A DNA stretch of 35,872 nucleotides, from the IMG/VR virus record IMGVR_UViG_3300042508_000497, positions 1 to 35,872 of that record; one strand, written 5' to 3'. The stretch is from a virus. Shown here piece after piece: positions 8,430-15,013 of the stretch. Each line of letters starts with the position of its first letter. Position 1 is the stretch's first letter. Both the position numbers and the translations under genes were made by a program. The notes below the pieces were generated by a model, which saw nothing but the letters and a program-made list of their open reading frames with translations, had not been told where the DNA came from and searched no databases.

Positions 8430-8914
8430 AGCGCGGCCTCGACCTGCCGCATAATTTGGCCCACCTCGTTCTCGACGTCTGCCTCAACCTCTGCCGCTGG
8501 CTTGTTAGCGCAGATGGGGGCAAGCCGCTTGGCCATTCCTTTAAGTAGCGGGATGAGTGCGTTATCCCTTGCGGCCAGTACCTTGTCGGCCTCATCCACC
8601 GGCACCATCGTGCCCTCTGCTTGATCGATGTCCGGCCTGTCGCCCTTCATTCTGCGCAACGCCTCGACCAGCTTTGTGTAGTTACTAATCAGCTCAGAGC
8701 GGTCGGCCCGTGTGTCGTCCTTTGCCGACTCACCTAGGCTCGCTGCCAGATCCTCAAGCCTCTGGATCTCCACGTCCAGCCCGCCACCTTTTGCCCTTAT
8801 CAGCGGAGCGGTCGTCGCAGGCTTGGCGGCCGCTAGGTCGCGGTACGTCTGAGCACGCGACTTGCCCGTCGCCTTCATGGCCGCTCGCACTCGGTGGTTA
8901 GGATCTCTGCCCAT
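8426..8914 (-). CDS. Terminase small subunit (putative)
   Basis: 162 aa. It lies directly upstream of the large terminase with a GTGA overlap. Residues 1-30 (MGRDPNHRVRAAMKATGKSR) suit a winged-helix DNA-binding head; residues 50-110 are helical and charged, as expected for an oligomerisation part; the C-terminus is acidic. The small subunit would recognise the packaging site. The ATG at 8914 has no obvious Shine-Dalgarno sequence. The 196-bp gap upstream holds the 24-bp spaced repeats, the likeliest binding target. Assignment rests on context more than on sequence signature. Confidence 0.75.
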   Translation of the reverse strand: MGRDPNHRVRAAMKATGKSRAQTYRDLAAAKPATTAPLIRAKGGGLDVEIQRLEDLAASLGESAKDDTRADRSELISNYTKLVEALRRMKGDRPDIDQAEGTMVPVDEADKVLAARDNALIPLLKGMAKRLAPICANKPAAEVEADVENEVGQIMRQVEAAL

Positions 8915-8978
8915 GATACACTAATTGTTAGAGGCTATACTTAAGTAATTTACGGCAGTCGTTTCCACCGCGATGTTT
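8915..8978. promoter_or_regulatory. AT-rich spacer with perfect palindrome before the small terminase gene
   Basis: The gap between the small terminase ATG and the repeat array is AT-rich from about 8917 to 8951 and contains the perfect 10-bp palindrome TACTTAAGTA (8938-8947). No clear -35/-10 pair was found. It could be an unwinding element beside iterons, part of a cos site, or the promoter region of the head genes. Confidence 0.4.
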
Positions 8979-9119
8979 CTACTCAAGGAGACTCCTTGTG
9001 TCGGAGAAAAAATCCTACTCAAGAGATTTTGACGTGTCCTACTCAAGAGAAAAACCTGTGCCCTACTCAAGAGAATCTGCGCCTCTCTACTCAAGGGATT
9101 TTGTGTCTGCCTACTCAAG
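8979..9119. repeat. Iteron-like array: six CTACTCAAG cores, five spaced exactly 24 bp
   Basis: CTACTCAAG occurs at 8979, 9015, 9039, 9063, 9087 and 9111. The last five are spaced exactly 24 bp; the first is 36 bp from the second. Four copies extend to CTACTCAAGAG, and each core holds the small dyad CTC-AA-GAG or a variant. The 12-nt spacers differ but share T-rich and GTGTC-like pieces. The first copy runs into the near-perfect palindrome CAAGGAG-A-CTCCTTG (8984-8998). The sixth copy supplies the TAG stop of the gene at 9111-9575. In lambda the small terminase binds repeated R sites (cosB) at this position, so cosB or another packaging site is the leading idea; a replication origin is the alternative. 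Confidence 0.9.
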
Positions 9120-9575
9120 AGCGGCCTCCTTAATCTCTCTGTACTTTATAGCGATTGGCTCAGCGTATCGCATGAACTCTTGCTTAGTTTCTTTTGACCA
9201 GGCTTGATGTTTGCTTCTGTTGGCGAACCATTGGCTAACCTTGATCAGCGGCCACATGAACGGCTTGCGCTCACTTGGTACGCTAGTCGTTATGGGGTCT
9301 GGCAGCATCTCTGCCCAGAGCATGACCTGTCTAACTACACTAGGCTCGCCTGTGCTTAGCTTGTGTTGGTGTGCAGCGACTCTTTCTAGTCGCTTGCCTT
9401 GTTCGTCAGTAAGGCCAGCTGTATCTAATAGCTTGGCTATGTCTTGGCCGGATGCTCTGGCCTCTGCGATAATAACGCCTGCCTTAGCTGCTAGTCCTAT
9501 GACTTCGCCTACCGCTTCTAAGGTGTGCTGACGCTTGTTAGCTAACTCTTTGACTACTTGTTTTAATGTTTGCAT
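9111..9575 (-). CDS. Helical protein of unknown function
   Basis: 154 aa, not recognised. It is mostly helical and charged with no signal peptide or membrane segment. Notable stretches are LEAVGEVIGLAAKAG (residues 19-33), LTDEQGKRLERVAAHQHKL (55-73) and a Trp-rich C-terminal half (FMWPLIKVSQWFAN). The ATG at 9575 overlaps the stop of the HTH gene by 13 nt, so both are in one operon. The TAG stop lies inside the sixth copy of the repeat array. Position between replication and packaging genes suggests a DNA-metabolism or packaging-linked role; this is inference only. Confidence 0.7.
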   Translation of the reverse strand: MQTLKQVVKELANKRQHTLEAVGEVIGLAAKAGVIIAEARASGQDIAKLLDTAGLTDEQGKRLERVAAHQHKLSTGEPSVVRQVMLWAEMLPDPITTSVPSERKPFMWPLIKVSQWFANRSKHQAWSKETKQEFMRYAEPIAIKYREIKEAALE

Positions 9576-10042
9576 TTCATACCTTTCATTAGTGCGGCAC
9601 TGTTAAATTTAGGCGTTTCACGACGCCGCTTGTCGTGATGCTTCCTTGCTCGTAAGTCGTATGCCTCACGGGCCTTTTGGCTTTTCTGTGATCGCACTGG
9701 TAAGCCCAGCCGATCGGTAACTCCCATAACTCTCTTGCTGAACGCCTGCTTAGTTATTTTATGCTGCTTGGCTAGCTGCGTCATAGATGCAGTCGACCTG
9801 TTTAGCACCACTGAGAGAACGCTTTGCTCTAACGTGTCGGTCATGTTTTGTACTGCAGGATGCTCAGGCGCTTTTGTTATAAGGTAGTTAAAGACCTGTG
9901 CCGTTAGGGCTACGGACGAAGTGGTGACAGTAATCCGCAACTCAGAACACGCTTCCCAGATTAGATCTACTATGCCGTCGATCCGCTTGCTCACATGGGT
10001 AGTACCGCATGGCAGCCGTTCAATTACTTCTTGGTCTATCAT
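9563..10042 (-). CDS. HTH DNA-binding protein
   Basis: 159 aa. A helix-turn-helix is visible at about residues 85-115 (MTQLAKQHKITKQAFSKRV), of the sigma-70 region 4/LuxR-like kind where a short helix, a turn and a recognition helix follow each other. The C-terminus is strongly basic (RARKHHDKRRRE), consistent with DNA contact. The gene follows a 120-bp gap full of repeats and a hairpin, the obvious candidate target. It could be a regulator of late or packaging genes, or an origin-binding protein acting with the primase-helicase upstream. Confidence 0.7.
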   Translation of the reverse strand: MIDQEVIERLPCGTTHVSKRIDGIVDLIWEACSELRITVTTSSVALTAQVFNYLITKAPEHPAVQNMTDTLEQSVLSVVLNRSTASMTQLAKQHKITKQAFSKRVMGVTDRLGLPVRSQKSQKAREAYDLRARKHHDKRRRETPKFNSAALMKGMKCKH

Positions 10043-10162
10043 AATTCACCCCCAAGTTGTTTAATCGCCCCCAACCACCACCCCCAAGATCCCCTTAAGA
10101 GGGGGGATCTTGATGGTAGTGGTATCAAGTTAATTTGGGTGACCACCAAGTTAATTTGGGGG
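10043..10162. promoter_or_regulatory. Repeat- and hairpin-rich intergenic region after the primase-helicase
   Basis: This 120-bp gap holds no gene. CAAGTTAATTTGGG occurs twice (10126-10139 and 10147-10160, 21 bp apart). CCCCCAA occurs three times (10049, 10068, 10081), and its complement TTGGGGG at 10156-10162. A perfect 10-bp stem, CAAGATCCCC (10085-10094) with 10103-10112, has an 8-nt loop. On minus-strand RNA the single CCCCCAA near the start can pair with any of three TTGGGGG segments later, so alternative folds are possible. Candidate roles are origin iterons, an operator for the HTH protein, or an attenuator. No U-run follows the hairpin. Confidence 0.7.
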
Positions 10163-12127
10163 TTAAAAAGGCTGCTCAATTTGGGCCTCCTTTAATCTGT
10201 ATTTTCCGTCAACTTCACAGATGACTCCGGCTTCCTTAGCGTTAGCGATATATCGGCCTGCAGTATTCTCGGCCTTATCAGTGTGAGATTGTACCCATCT
10301 TACTAATTGAGCCCAAGTGCAAGGCATAACGTTACACTTTGACCAGTTAACTGCATCAGGCTTTGGCCCTGGTCTTTTCTTTTCAGGGGCGTCACCCTCC
10401 ATCCAAGCCAACCCTACTTGCGAATGCTTTAAGTGGACACACGGCTGAACGTTAGACGCTATGAAATCGCTCGCAGTGCGGTTAGGACGCAACCCAGACC
10501 GCTTTCCGCGCTTGGTCACCTCTAGCTTGTAGGTGTACGTACCTTCCTCATCCTGACCGCAAGGCGCCAAGGTTAATACGCTCCGCGCCCAGTTCGTCAG
10601 CTCGCTAGATCCAAATCCGCTGTAGGCTTTATCGTGTCCCTGATAGCCACTGCCGTCCCGCGTCGGCTTAGGCGTGTGGTGCATCAGCATCCATGCAAAC
10701 CCACCGGCCAGCGCAAGGGGGTTAAGCAAATTACGAAGGAATCCGCCGGCCGTCTCTTGGCTGGATAGATCGCCACCGATAAATGCGAGCAAAGGATCTA
10801 CCCAGGCTAAGTGCGGCTTATGCCTTTCAGCCAATCTACGCATCCGATCGACAAACCGTTCGCCCGTAGAGGTGCAGTCACGCACGATCACTATGTTTTC
10901 TTTAACCATTTGCAGCTCCTCTGGCGTTAAATCTAACGCCTTGAGAATACCCTGCAGCGCCTCTGCCACGTCGCCCTCATCGTTCTCGGCCTGCACGATG
11001 AGCGACTTAAGCGGCTTGCCATGTGGCGATATGCCAAACAGCTCACGACCGCACGCCCAAGTGATCGCGGCCTGCAAGCACAGCACGCTCTTACCCAGCC
11101 CGCTACTACCCACCCACAGCGCCGATCCACCACGGCAGATCCACCGCTTGCCTAGCAGCTGCGTTGGATCGCAATCCTCTTTGAAGTTTACTAGATCCTC
11201 CCACTTATACGGCTCAGGCAAATCCCCATACATCGTGCGCTCTTGCCATTCGATGTAAGTCAGCGTTGGTGCTCCACACTCGACCAACTCCTGCTGCTGG
11301 CCAGTAGCGGTGCGCATAGCCCCTGGCAACCGAGACAACCGGCCGGCGTCCTTGTTGGCAGAGTCAGGCTTCGAGTGCTCCAAGTGCTTGTAAATAAAAT
11401 CTACACGCTCGGCAAACTCCTTGGCATTGGCCGCCCTCACGTCCACCCACGCATGCAGGCTCCGGGCACCGCTCTTAATGATCGACGACGTAGGCAATCC
11501 ACTGCGCTTAATAATGGCCCACTGCTCTTGGAGCGTGCTTTCATCAAACTCGATTAGACAGTGGCGAAACTTGGTGATCGATTCGGCTTTGCGGTTCTTA
11601 CCGTTGTTCGCGTTAATCGACACGTATACGCCCACTGCATCGCCTTGCCACGTTGCCAACCCGTCGCCTTTAAACAGCTCCAGCCATTCCTCGCGGGTGC
11701 GAGTCTCGCCCGCACCGTCCGGCCGCTCGCGGTCGCCGTCCTTAATTGATCGGCAGATATTGATACTATCACCCACGTCGAAACAGGTTGTTAGAAACTT
11801 GTCGACCGGCCCGCTCTCCACGCTGATCGGCATGGGTGGCACAGGCAGATCCTCACGAACGATCGCCCCGTTTTGATAGGCATACTTGGCTTTAGGCCGC
11901 CACGCCTCCCTAGCTGGCTTGCTGTAAGCGGATTTTACGGCCGCCACGCATTCATTCTGCGTTAGCCCATTCTTAAAGCCCCAGATCTCGGCCTCTGACT
12001 CCGCATCAAACTGCGACAAGCCTTGGTCACGGAATTGCAGCGCCATACGGAATAGCTGATTGTTGCGCTCACCTTCCGGCGCCCCGTTGTGGTAAACGGC
12101 CTCGGTGGCTGGGGGCAGTGCAATCAT
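10163..12127 (-). CDS. Primase-helicase (AEP-like primase domain plus RecA-like helicase)
   Basis: 654 aa. Residues 20-70 resemble a PriCT-type helical domain. Residues 185-290 look like an archaeo-eukaryotic primase core: HCLIEFDE (acidic, about 189-196), SGARSLHAW with the S-x-H motif (about 219-227) and GRLSRLPGAMR (262-272). Residues 330-550 form a RecA-like ATPase of the RepA/AAA_25 kind, with Walker A GSSGLGKS (340-347), Walker B HLAWVDP (about 439-445) and MHHTPKP (482-488). The C-terminus (about 600-650) resembles a winged helix. It should unwind DNA and make primers at the phage origin. ATG at 12127 overlaps the preceding stop as ATGA. A repeat-rich gap follows. Confidence 0.88.
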   Translation of the reverse strand: MIALPPATEAVYHNGAPEGERNNQLFRMALQFRDQGLSQFDAESEAEIWGFKNGLTQNECVAAVKSAYSKPAREAWRPKAKYAYQNGAIVREDLPVPPMPISVESGPVDKFLTTCFDVGDSINICRSIKDGDRERPDGAGETRTREEWLELFKGDGLATWQGDAVGVYVSINANNGKNRKAESITKFRHCLIEFDESTLQEQWAIIKRSGLPTSSIIKSGARSLHAWVDVRAANAKEFAERVDFIYKHLEHSKPDSANKDAGRLSRLPGAMRTATGQQQELVECGAPTLTYIEWQERTMYGDLPEPYKWEDLVNFKEDCDPTQLLGKRWICRGGSALWVGSSGLGKSVLCLQAAITWACGRELFGISPHGKPLKSLIVQAENDEGDVAEALQGILKALDLTPEELQMVKENIVIVRDCTSTGERFVDRMRRLAERHKPHLAWVDPLLAFIGGDLSSQETAGGFLRNLLNPLALAGGFAWMLMHHTPKPTRDGSGYQGHDKAYSGFGSSELTNWARSVLTLAPCGQDEEGTYTYKLEVTKRGKRSGLRPNRTASDFIASNVQPCVHLKHSQVGLAWMEGDAPEKKRPGPKPDAVNWSKCNVMPCTWAQLVRWVQSHTDKAENTAGRYIANAKEAGVICEVDGKYRLKEAQIEQPF

Positions 12128-12315
12128 TTTTTGGCAAACCCTTCCAGCGCCTTGACGATGACGTACTCGATCACCGCTTCGGGGTCTTTCTTTAGCTGCT
12201 TCAGCCCAAATGCGTGGAGAGCCTTTGCCGTTTTGGCGTCATAGGTTACGTCGACCAGAATCTGCTTGGGCGCAGGCCGTGATTTACCAAAAGTGATTTT
12301 GCCTAGGTGTTTCAT
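12124..12315 (-). CDS. Small hypothetical protein
   Basis: 63 aa, not recognised. The N-terminal third is basic with a beta-like stretch (KQILVDVTYDAKT), followed by two helices (AKALHAFGLKQLKKD and AVIEYVIVKALEGFAKK). This order of strand then two helices loosely recalls small ribbon-helix-helix-like or nucleic-acid-binding proteins but is not decisive. It overlaps both neighbours by 4 nt (ATGA on each side), which supports it as a real, translationally coupled gene just before the primase-helicase. Confidence 0.7.
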   Translation of the reverse strand: MKHLGKITFGKSRPAPKQILVDVTYDAKTAKALHAFGLKQLKKDPEAVIEYVIVKALEGFAKK

Positions 12316-12491
12316 TTGCGTTTTCTCCTTTTTTTGCGGGGTTTGACCTCTTTCCAGACGTTAAAATCTTTGTCGCACTCAACCGACCAAAGCATCAGTT
12401 TCTGATAGAGCGATCCGGCCAAGCCCCAGCGGCACAAAGTCCTGCTAACCAGATCTCCTAACCAATATAAGAGCCACGACAACGCCCTCAT
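12312..12491 (-). CDS. Small amphipathic protein with very basic tail
   Basis: 59 aa. The N-terminus is hydrophobic and Trp/Leu-rich (MRALSWLLYWLGDLVSR), the centre holds YQKLMLWSVECD, and the end is strongly basic (KPRKKRRKRK). Short phage proteins with a Y-x-x-LM-x-WS pattern followed by a Trp are common near replication genes, but their function is not known to me. ATG at 12491 overlaps the upstream stop as ATGA, and the stop overlaps the next start in the same way. Confidence 0.75.
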   Translation of the reverse strand: MRALSWLLYWLGDLVSRTLCRWGLAGSLYQKLMLWSVECDKDFNVWKEVKPRKKRRKRK

Positions 12492-12664
12492 TTTTTCTTC
12501 TCCGCGTCTCGCATCTGGTACGTCTGCGCCCGCTTCAGCAGCTCCTTGGCTATGTGCAGCGCCATATCCAGCCGACTGCGTGCTATGACCAACCGGCCGT
12601 CGATCAGGCTTTTCTTTGCCCGCTCAAGGATTTCGATTTGCCAGGTTAAACGCTTTACGCTCAC
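12488..12664 (-). CDS. Small helical hypothetical protein
   Basis: 58 aa. GTG at 12664 overlaps the upstream TGA as GTGA, so the longer open frame upstream is ignored. The protein is one charged helix-rich unit (LTWQIEILERAKKSLIDG, then a second helix) ending in Glu/Lys. Not recognised. Support is the coupling on both sides and the codon pattern shared with its neighbours. Confidence 0.65.
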   Translation of the reverse strand: MSVKRLTWQIEILERAKKSLIDGRLVIARSRLDMALHIAKELLKRAQTYQMRDAEKKK

Positions 12665-12789
12665 CACTGCCCCATTCCCCAGCGCATGCGATTGGCGCGG
12701 GCCTCTCGCACGCAGTTGGCGTACTGCTCCGGCGTGTAGGTGCCGATGATGCGTCCAGAGAACATGGCTAGGAGATCCTGCAGGCTCAC
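12661..12789 (-). CDS. Very small hypothetical protein
   Basis: 42 aa. GTG at 12789 overlaps the upstream TGA as GTGA; the stop overlaps the next GTG in the same way. The sequence starts MSLQDLLAMFSGRIIGTYTP and ends in an Arg/Trp-rich stretch (RMRWGMGQW). Not recognised. It is supported only by the unbroken chain of 4-nt overlaps. Confidence 0.55.
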   Translation of the reverse strand: MSLQDLLAMFSGRIIGTYTPEQYANCVREARANRMRWGMGQW

Positions 12790-13025
12790 AGCACCGCCTT
12801 TGGCAACGGCCCTGCCAGTTTCCACACGTACTTTTTGCGGTCGTATTCCAGCGGGTAACCAAAGAAATCCCGCAGCAGATCCATGTCCCGCTGGATCGTT
12901 TTGTAACTGCATTCAAGCTCGGCCCCCAACCTGTAAGTGCTGGGTAGGGTCAGATTGCGTCGCAACTTGCCGACGATCACGCCCAGCCGCCGGAACGTAG
13001 GCCGTGTATCACCACGCTTTTTCAC
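12786..13025 (-). CDS. Small winged-helix (DeoR/WYL-type HTH) DNA-binding protein
   Basis: 79 aa from GTG at 13025, in a GTGA overlap with the upstream stop. Residues 10-75 match the HTH head of WYL/DeoR-type regulators: LGAELECSYKTIQRDMDLLR is the turn and recognition helix, and FFGYPLEYDRKKYVW is the wing. The WYL sensor domain is missing, so this is a stand-alone DNA-binding unit. It may regulate the early operon. No target is obvious. Confidence 0.75.
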   Translation of the reverse strand: MKKRGDTRPTFRRLGVIVGKLRRNLTLPSTYRLGAELECSYKTIQRDMDLLRDFFGYPLEYDRKKYVWKLAGPLPKAVL

Positions 13026-13438
13026 CTGCACACCTCCACCGTCGCCACCTTGGGCAACCGCATCGCGTTGAACTGCTTTTCGCTTGCGGCAAACACGTCC
13101 ACCACGGGCAACTTTCCACCGCTCGCCTTCTTGCTCTTTACTGCCGTGCCAGTATCCACGGCCACCCACTCCCGCTTGCCGTTTAGGATGCGGATCTTGC
13201 TCCACAGCGGAATGATGTCGGGATCGACGGCGCAGTGACGGCCAGCACGCAAACGTGTCCCAGTGCTGGATTGGTAGCGACTGCTCCACTCATCTTCACC
13301 CGGCCAGTAGCCAGTAATCCGCACCTTAATTTTCTTAACGTCGATCTTCTTGGCGATCGGGCGCAAATCGATCAGTGCGTTGCCTAGTTTACTGGTGCTG
13401 AACCCAAACAGCGCAAGGATAGAAAGCAGCATTCTCAT
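13022..13438 (-). CDS. Secreted 3D-domain protein (possible peptidoglycan-active)
   Basis: 138 aa. Residues 1-22 look like a signal peptide (MRMLLSILALFGFS). The rest resembles the 3D domain, a double-psi beta barrel seen in MltA, YabE and related lytic transglycosylases: AVDPDIIPLWS (70-80), WVAVDTGTAV (91-100) and PVVDVFAA (111-118) carry the conserved Asp residues (about 72, 95 and 114). The protein would leave the cytoplasm and act on cell wall. It sits in the early operon between a helical micro-protein and an HTH protein, far from the lysis cassette, and is coupled by ATGA and GTGA. A role in wall remodelling or superinfection exclusion is possible. Confidence 0.75.
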   Translation of the reverse strand: MRMLLSILALFGFSTSKLGNALIDLRPIAKKIDVKKIKVRITGYWPGEDEWSSRYQSSTGTRLRAGRHCAVDPDIIPLWSKIRILNGKREWVAVDTGTAVKSKKASGGKLPVVDVFAASEKQFNAMRLPKVATVEVCR

Positions 13439-13587
13439 AACCCGCTCCTTATCCGATCGATCAGATCGTTTTCGCGTGCCTCGCTAGCCGCCAGCGCTGC
13501 CTTGGCCTCCGCTAACTGCCGGGCAAGCGATCGCACGCGGTTAAGCAACTGGTCGTGGGTGGTTTCCTCTGGCAGTACCTCAATCAT
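13435..13587 (-). CDS. Small coiled-coil protein
   Basis: 50 aa. ATG at 13587 is chosen because GAGG lies 6 nt upstream (GAGGTGCAGA before the ATG), and it overlaps the exonuclease stop by 8 nt. From residue 12 to the end it is one predicted helix with heptad-like Leu/Ala/Ile spacing (LLNRVRSLARQLAEAKAALA). Not recognised. It may be a partner or oligomerising protein. Confidence 0.7.
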   Translation of the reverse strand: MIEVLPEETTHDQLLNRVRSLARQLAEAKAALAASEARENDLIDRIRSGL

Positions 13588-14350
13588 TCTGCACCTCACG
13601 CGGGTCGTACTTTTTAAGCCAGCGCCACACTTTGCAGATAGACGTAAACGCATCAAACGCCTGGGCAACTTGCTCGGCGGTGTAGCGGATCTCCTGCAGC
13701 TGGCCGGTGACTGGATCGATCAGAATGTTTCGGCAAGCCATCCCCTCGTCCGTGAAAGCGTACACATAGGCACTAAGCTGAAGCAGATCGGTTTCGTAGC
13801 CTGCCGCCTTGCCGTTCTTAAATTTGCGTGTCTTAAAATCTACCACCTCAATCACTCCGTGGATGTCGGCGATTAGATCCACTCGCCCTGCGTAGCCTTC
13901 CGCCTCGTTGACTAAGACAGACTCGCTTTCATGCACCTTAGTCACGCAACACTCACGCCATTCTTTTAGGCCCGCATAGTGCTCCTCGTAGCCTTTCACG
14001 AGCTCACCCGGCTCCTCTCCATTGATTATGATTTCAGCCAAGGAATGCACGTGAGTTCCGCGGGCAGCTGCGGCCTCAGTTTCTTTTCTGCTGTCCAGCA
14101 CTGCTCGCTTGGCAAAATCGGCCAGCGATTCGCCCTCAATATGTGGCAGGGTTAGCGATGAGGACATCGCCTGCTCCACTTGCCAATTTATCAGCCCAGT
14201 CTTTTGCGGGCCTGCTGCCGCCAAGATTGTGGTCACGGACGGAAACGCCCGCACCTTGCGGGCAGATCGCAGATCGCCGTGGCACGACTCACCAGACCTT
14301 AGGTAGTAGTGCGCCGATTCCGTTTTAGCGGTGACGATGATAGGCGCCAT
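13580..14350 (-). CDS. PD-(D/E)XK exonuclease, Cas4/RecB-like
   Basis: 256 aa. The N-terminus has FPSVTTIL (about 36-43), often seen in phage exonucleases of this type. The catalytic core shows GTHVHSLAE (about 98-106, the metal-binding His/Glu), GYAGRVDLI (about 152-160, with the key Asp), EVVDFKT (168-174, the E-x-x-D-x-K motif) and QLSAY (191-195). It should degrade one strand of dsDNA to produce recombination substrate. ATG at 14350 is chosen because the stop of the micro-ORF upstream overlaps it (TGATG) and AAGG lies 8 nt before. A putative ssDNA-binding protein is encoded upstream, as in other phage recombination pairs. Confidence 0.85.
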   Translation of the reverse strand: MAPIIVTAKTESAHYYLRSGESCHGDLRSARKVRAFPSVTTILAAAGPQKTGLINWQVEQAMSSSLTLPHIEGESLADFAKRAVLDSRKETEAAAARGTHVHSLAEIIINGEEPGELVKGYEEHYAGLKEWRECCVTKVHESESVLVNEAEGYAGRVDLIADIHGVIEVVDFKTRKFKNGKAAGYETDLLQLSAYVYAFTDEGMACRNILIDPVTGQLQEIRYTAEQVAQAFDAFTSICKVWRWLKKYDPREVQND

Positions 14351-14445
14351 CAGTTCCACCTTCCGATTGCGTGCATCAGTTGCAGGCCCAGCGCGACGGC
14401 TACCAGCGGCAGCATTATTTGAATTACGATTGTTAGGATTTCCAT
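14350..14445 (-). CDS. 31-aa membrane micro-protein
   Basis: ATG at 14445, stop TGA at 14350-14352 overlapping the exonuclease ATG. The peptide is MEILTIVIQIMLPLVAVALG followed by a short tail, so almost all of it is one membrane helix. Not recognised. Support is the overlap and the fit of the frame in an otherwise empty gap; it could still be a leader peptide for the exonuclease. Confidence 0.5.
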   Translation of the reverse strand: MEILTIVIQIMLPLVAVALGLQLMHAIGRWN

Positions 14446-14461
14446 AAAATCTTTCTGGCCA

Positions 14462-14480
14462 GGGTGGGAATTGCCCACCC
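14462..14480 (-). terminator. GC-rich hairpin after the ssDNA-binding-like gene
   Basis: GGGTGGG (14462-14468) pairs with 14474-14480 across a 5-nt loop; outer TGGC/GCCA pairs extend it past a small internal loop. It lies 11 nt after the stop at 14492 and before the next start at 14445. The following minus-strand bases (AGAAAGATTTT) are only moderately T-rich, so attenuation is more likely than full termination. Confidence 0.5.
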
Positions 14481-14491
14481 CAGCCAAATGG

Positions 14492-14968
14492 CTAGAACGG
14501 GACGGGGTTGCCGTCGTGATCTAACTCGGTTGAGGTTGTTGCGCCGTTGCGGTTTATTTTCCGCACGAACGCCTTATCCACGGTCACTTTCTTTGCGCCG
14601 GCTGGCAGTACTGCCTGCACGTTCGCGTAGGTAGATCCGTCACGCTCCACATGCACCACCAGAATCGTGCACGGCTTACCGATGAGCGTTTCCAGATCCA
14701 GATTTTGCGGTGGCGCTTTCTTGGCGTAGGATTTCAAATCCTTAAAGAGCGCTGACTTTTCGTGCAGGCTCAAGCCATAACGCCTGCCGATGGTAAACGG
14801 ACGGCCGTCCTCCATCTTATCAGCGCTTTGCCACACCAAGCGGATCTGGTGTTTTTTTCCATACTGCGTTTCTACTTCGCCCAGATCCTCAACGTCGCAG
14901 AACACTGCGTCGTGACTACCTTCGGGCATTGGGGTGTATGAGCCACCCCTACTAGCTACTATTGGCAT
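14492..14968 (-). CDS. Putative phage single-stranded DNA-binding protein
   Basis: 158 aa. It begins MPIVASRGGSYTPMPEGSHD and continues with GEVETQYGKKHQIRLVWQ, SLHEKSALFKDLKSYAKK, LIGKPCTILVVH and STYANVQAVLPAG. This order of motifs is one I associate with phage proteins encoded beside RecB-like exonucleases and annotated as ssDNA-binding; the beta-rich middle suits an OB fold. The C-terminus (ELDHDGNPVPF) is acidic and ends in Phe, as in many SSBs. It has an AAGGAA ribosome binding site. Function would be coating ssDNA in recombination or replication. Family name not certain. Confidence 0.65.
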   Translation of the reverse strand: MPIVASRGGSYTPMPEGSHDAVFCDVEDLGEVETQYGKKHQIRLVWQSADKMEDGRPFTIGRRYGLSLHEKSALFKDLKSYAKKAPPQNLDLETLIGKPCTILVVHVERDGSTYANVQAVLPAGAKKVTVDKAFVRKINRNGATTSTELDHDGNPVPF

Positions 14969-15013
14969 ACTAGGATTTCCTTTCTTTGTTTTGGTTTCTT
15001 GGTTTTGCTTTGA

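Noticed and set aside
8979-9119. CRISPR array
   Set aside because: Repeats (9-12 nt) and spacers (about 12 nt) are far too short, and no cas gene is present; the Cas4/RecB-like gene belongs with phage recombination genes.
8998-9207. Plus-strand frame with YSR repeats over the iteron array
   Set aside because: It is antisense to the 3' end of a better supported gene, lacks neighbours on that strand, and its repeats follow automatically from the 24-bp pitch.
12488-13289. Longer upstream starts for the early micro-genes
   Set aside because: The extra N-terminal residues are translations of the neighbouring gene in another frame; the 4-nt overlaps give better starts.
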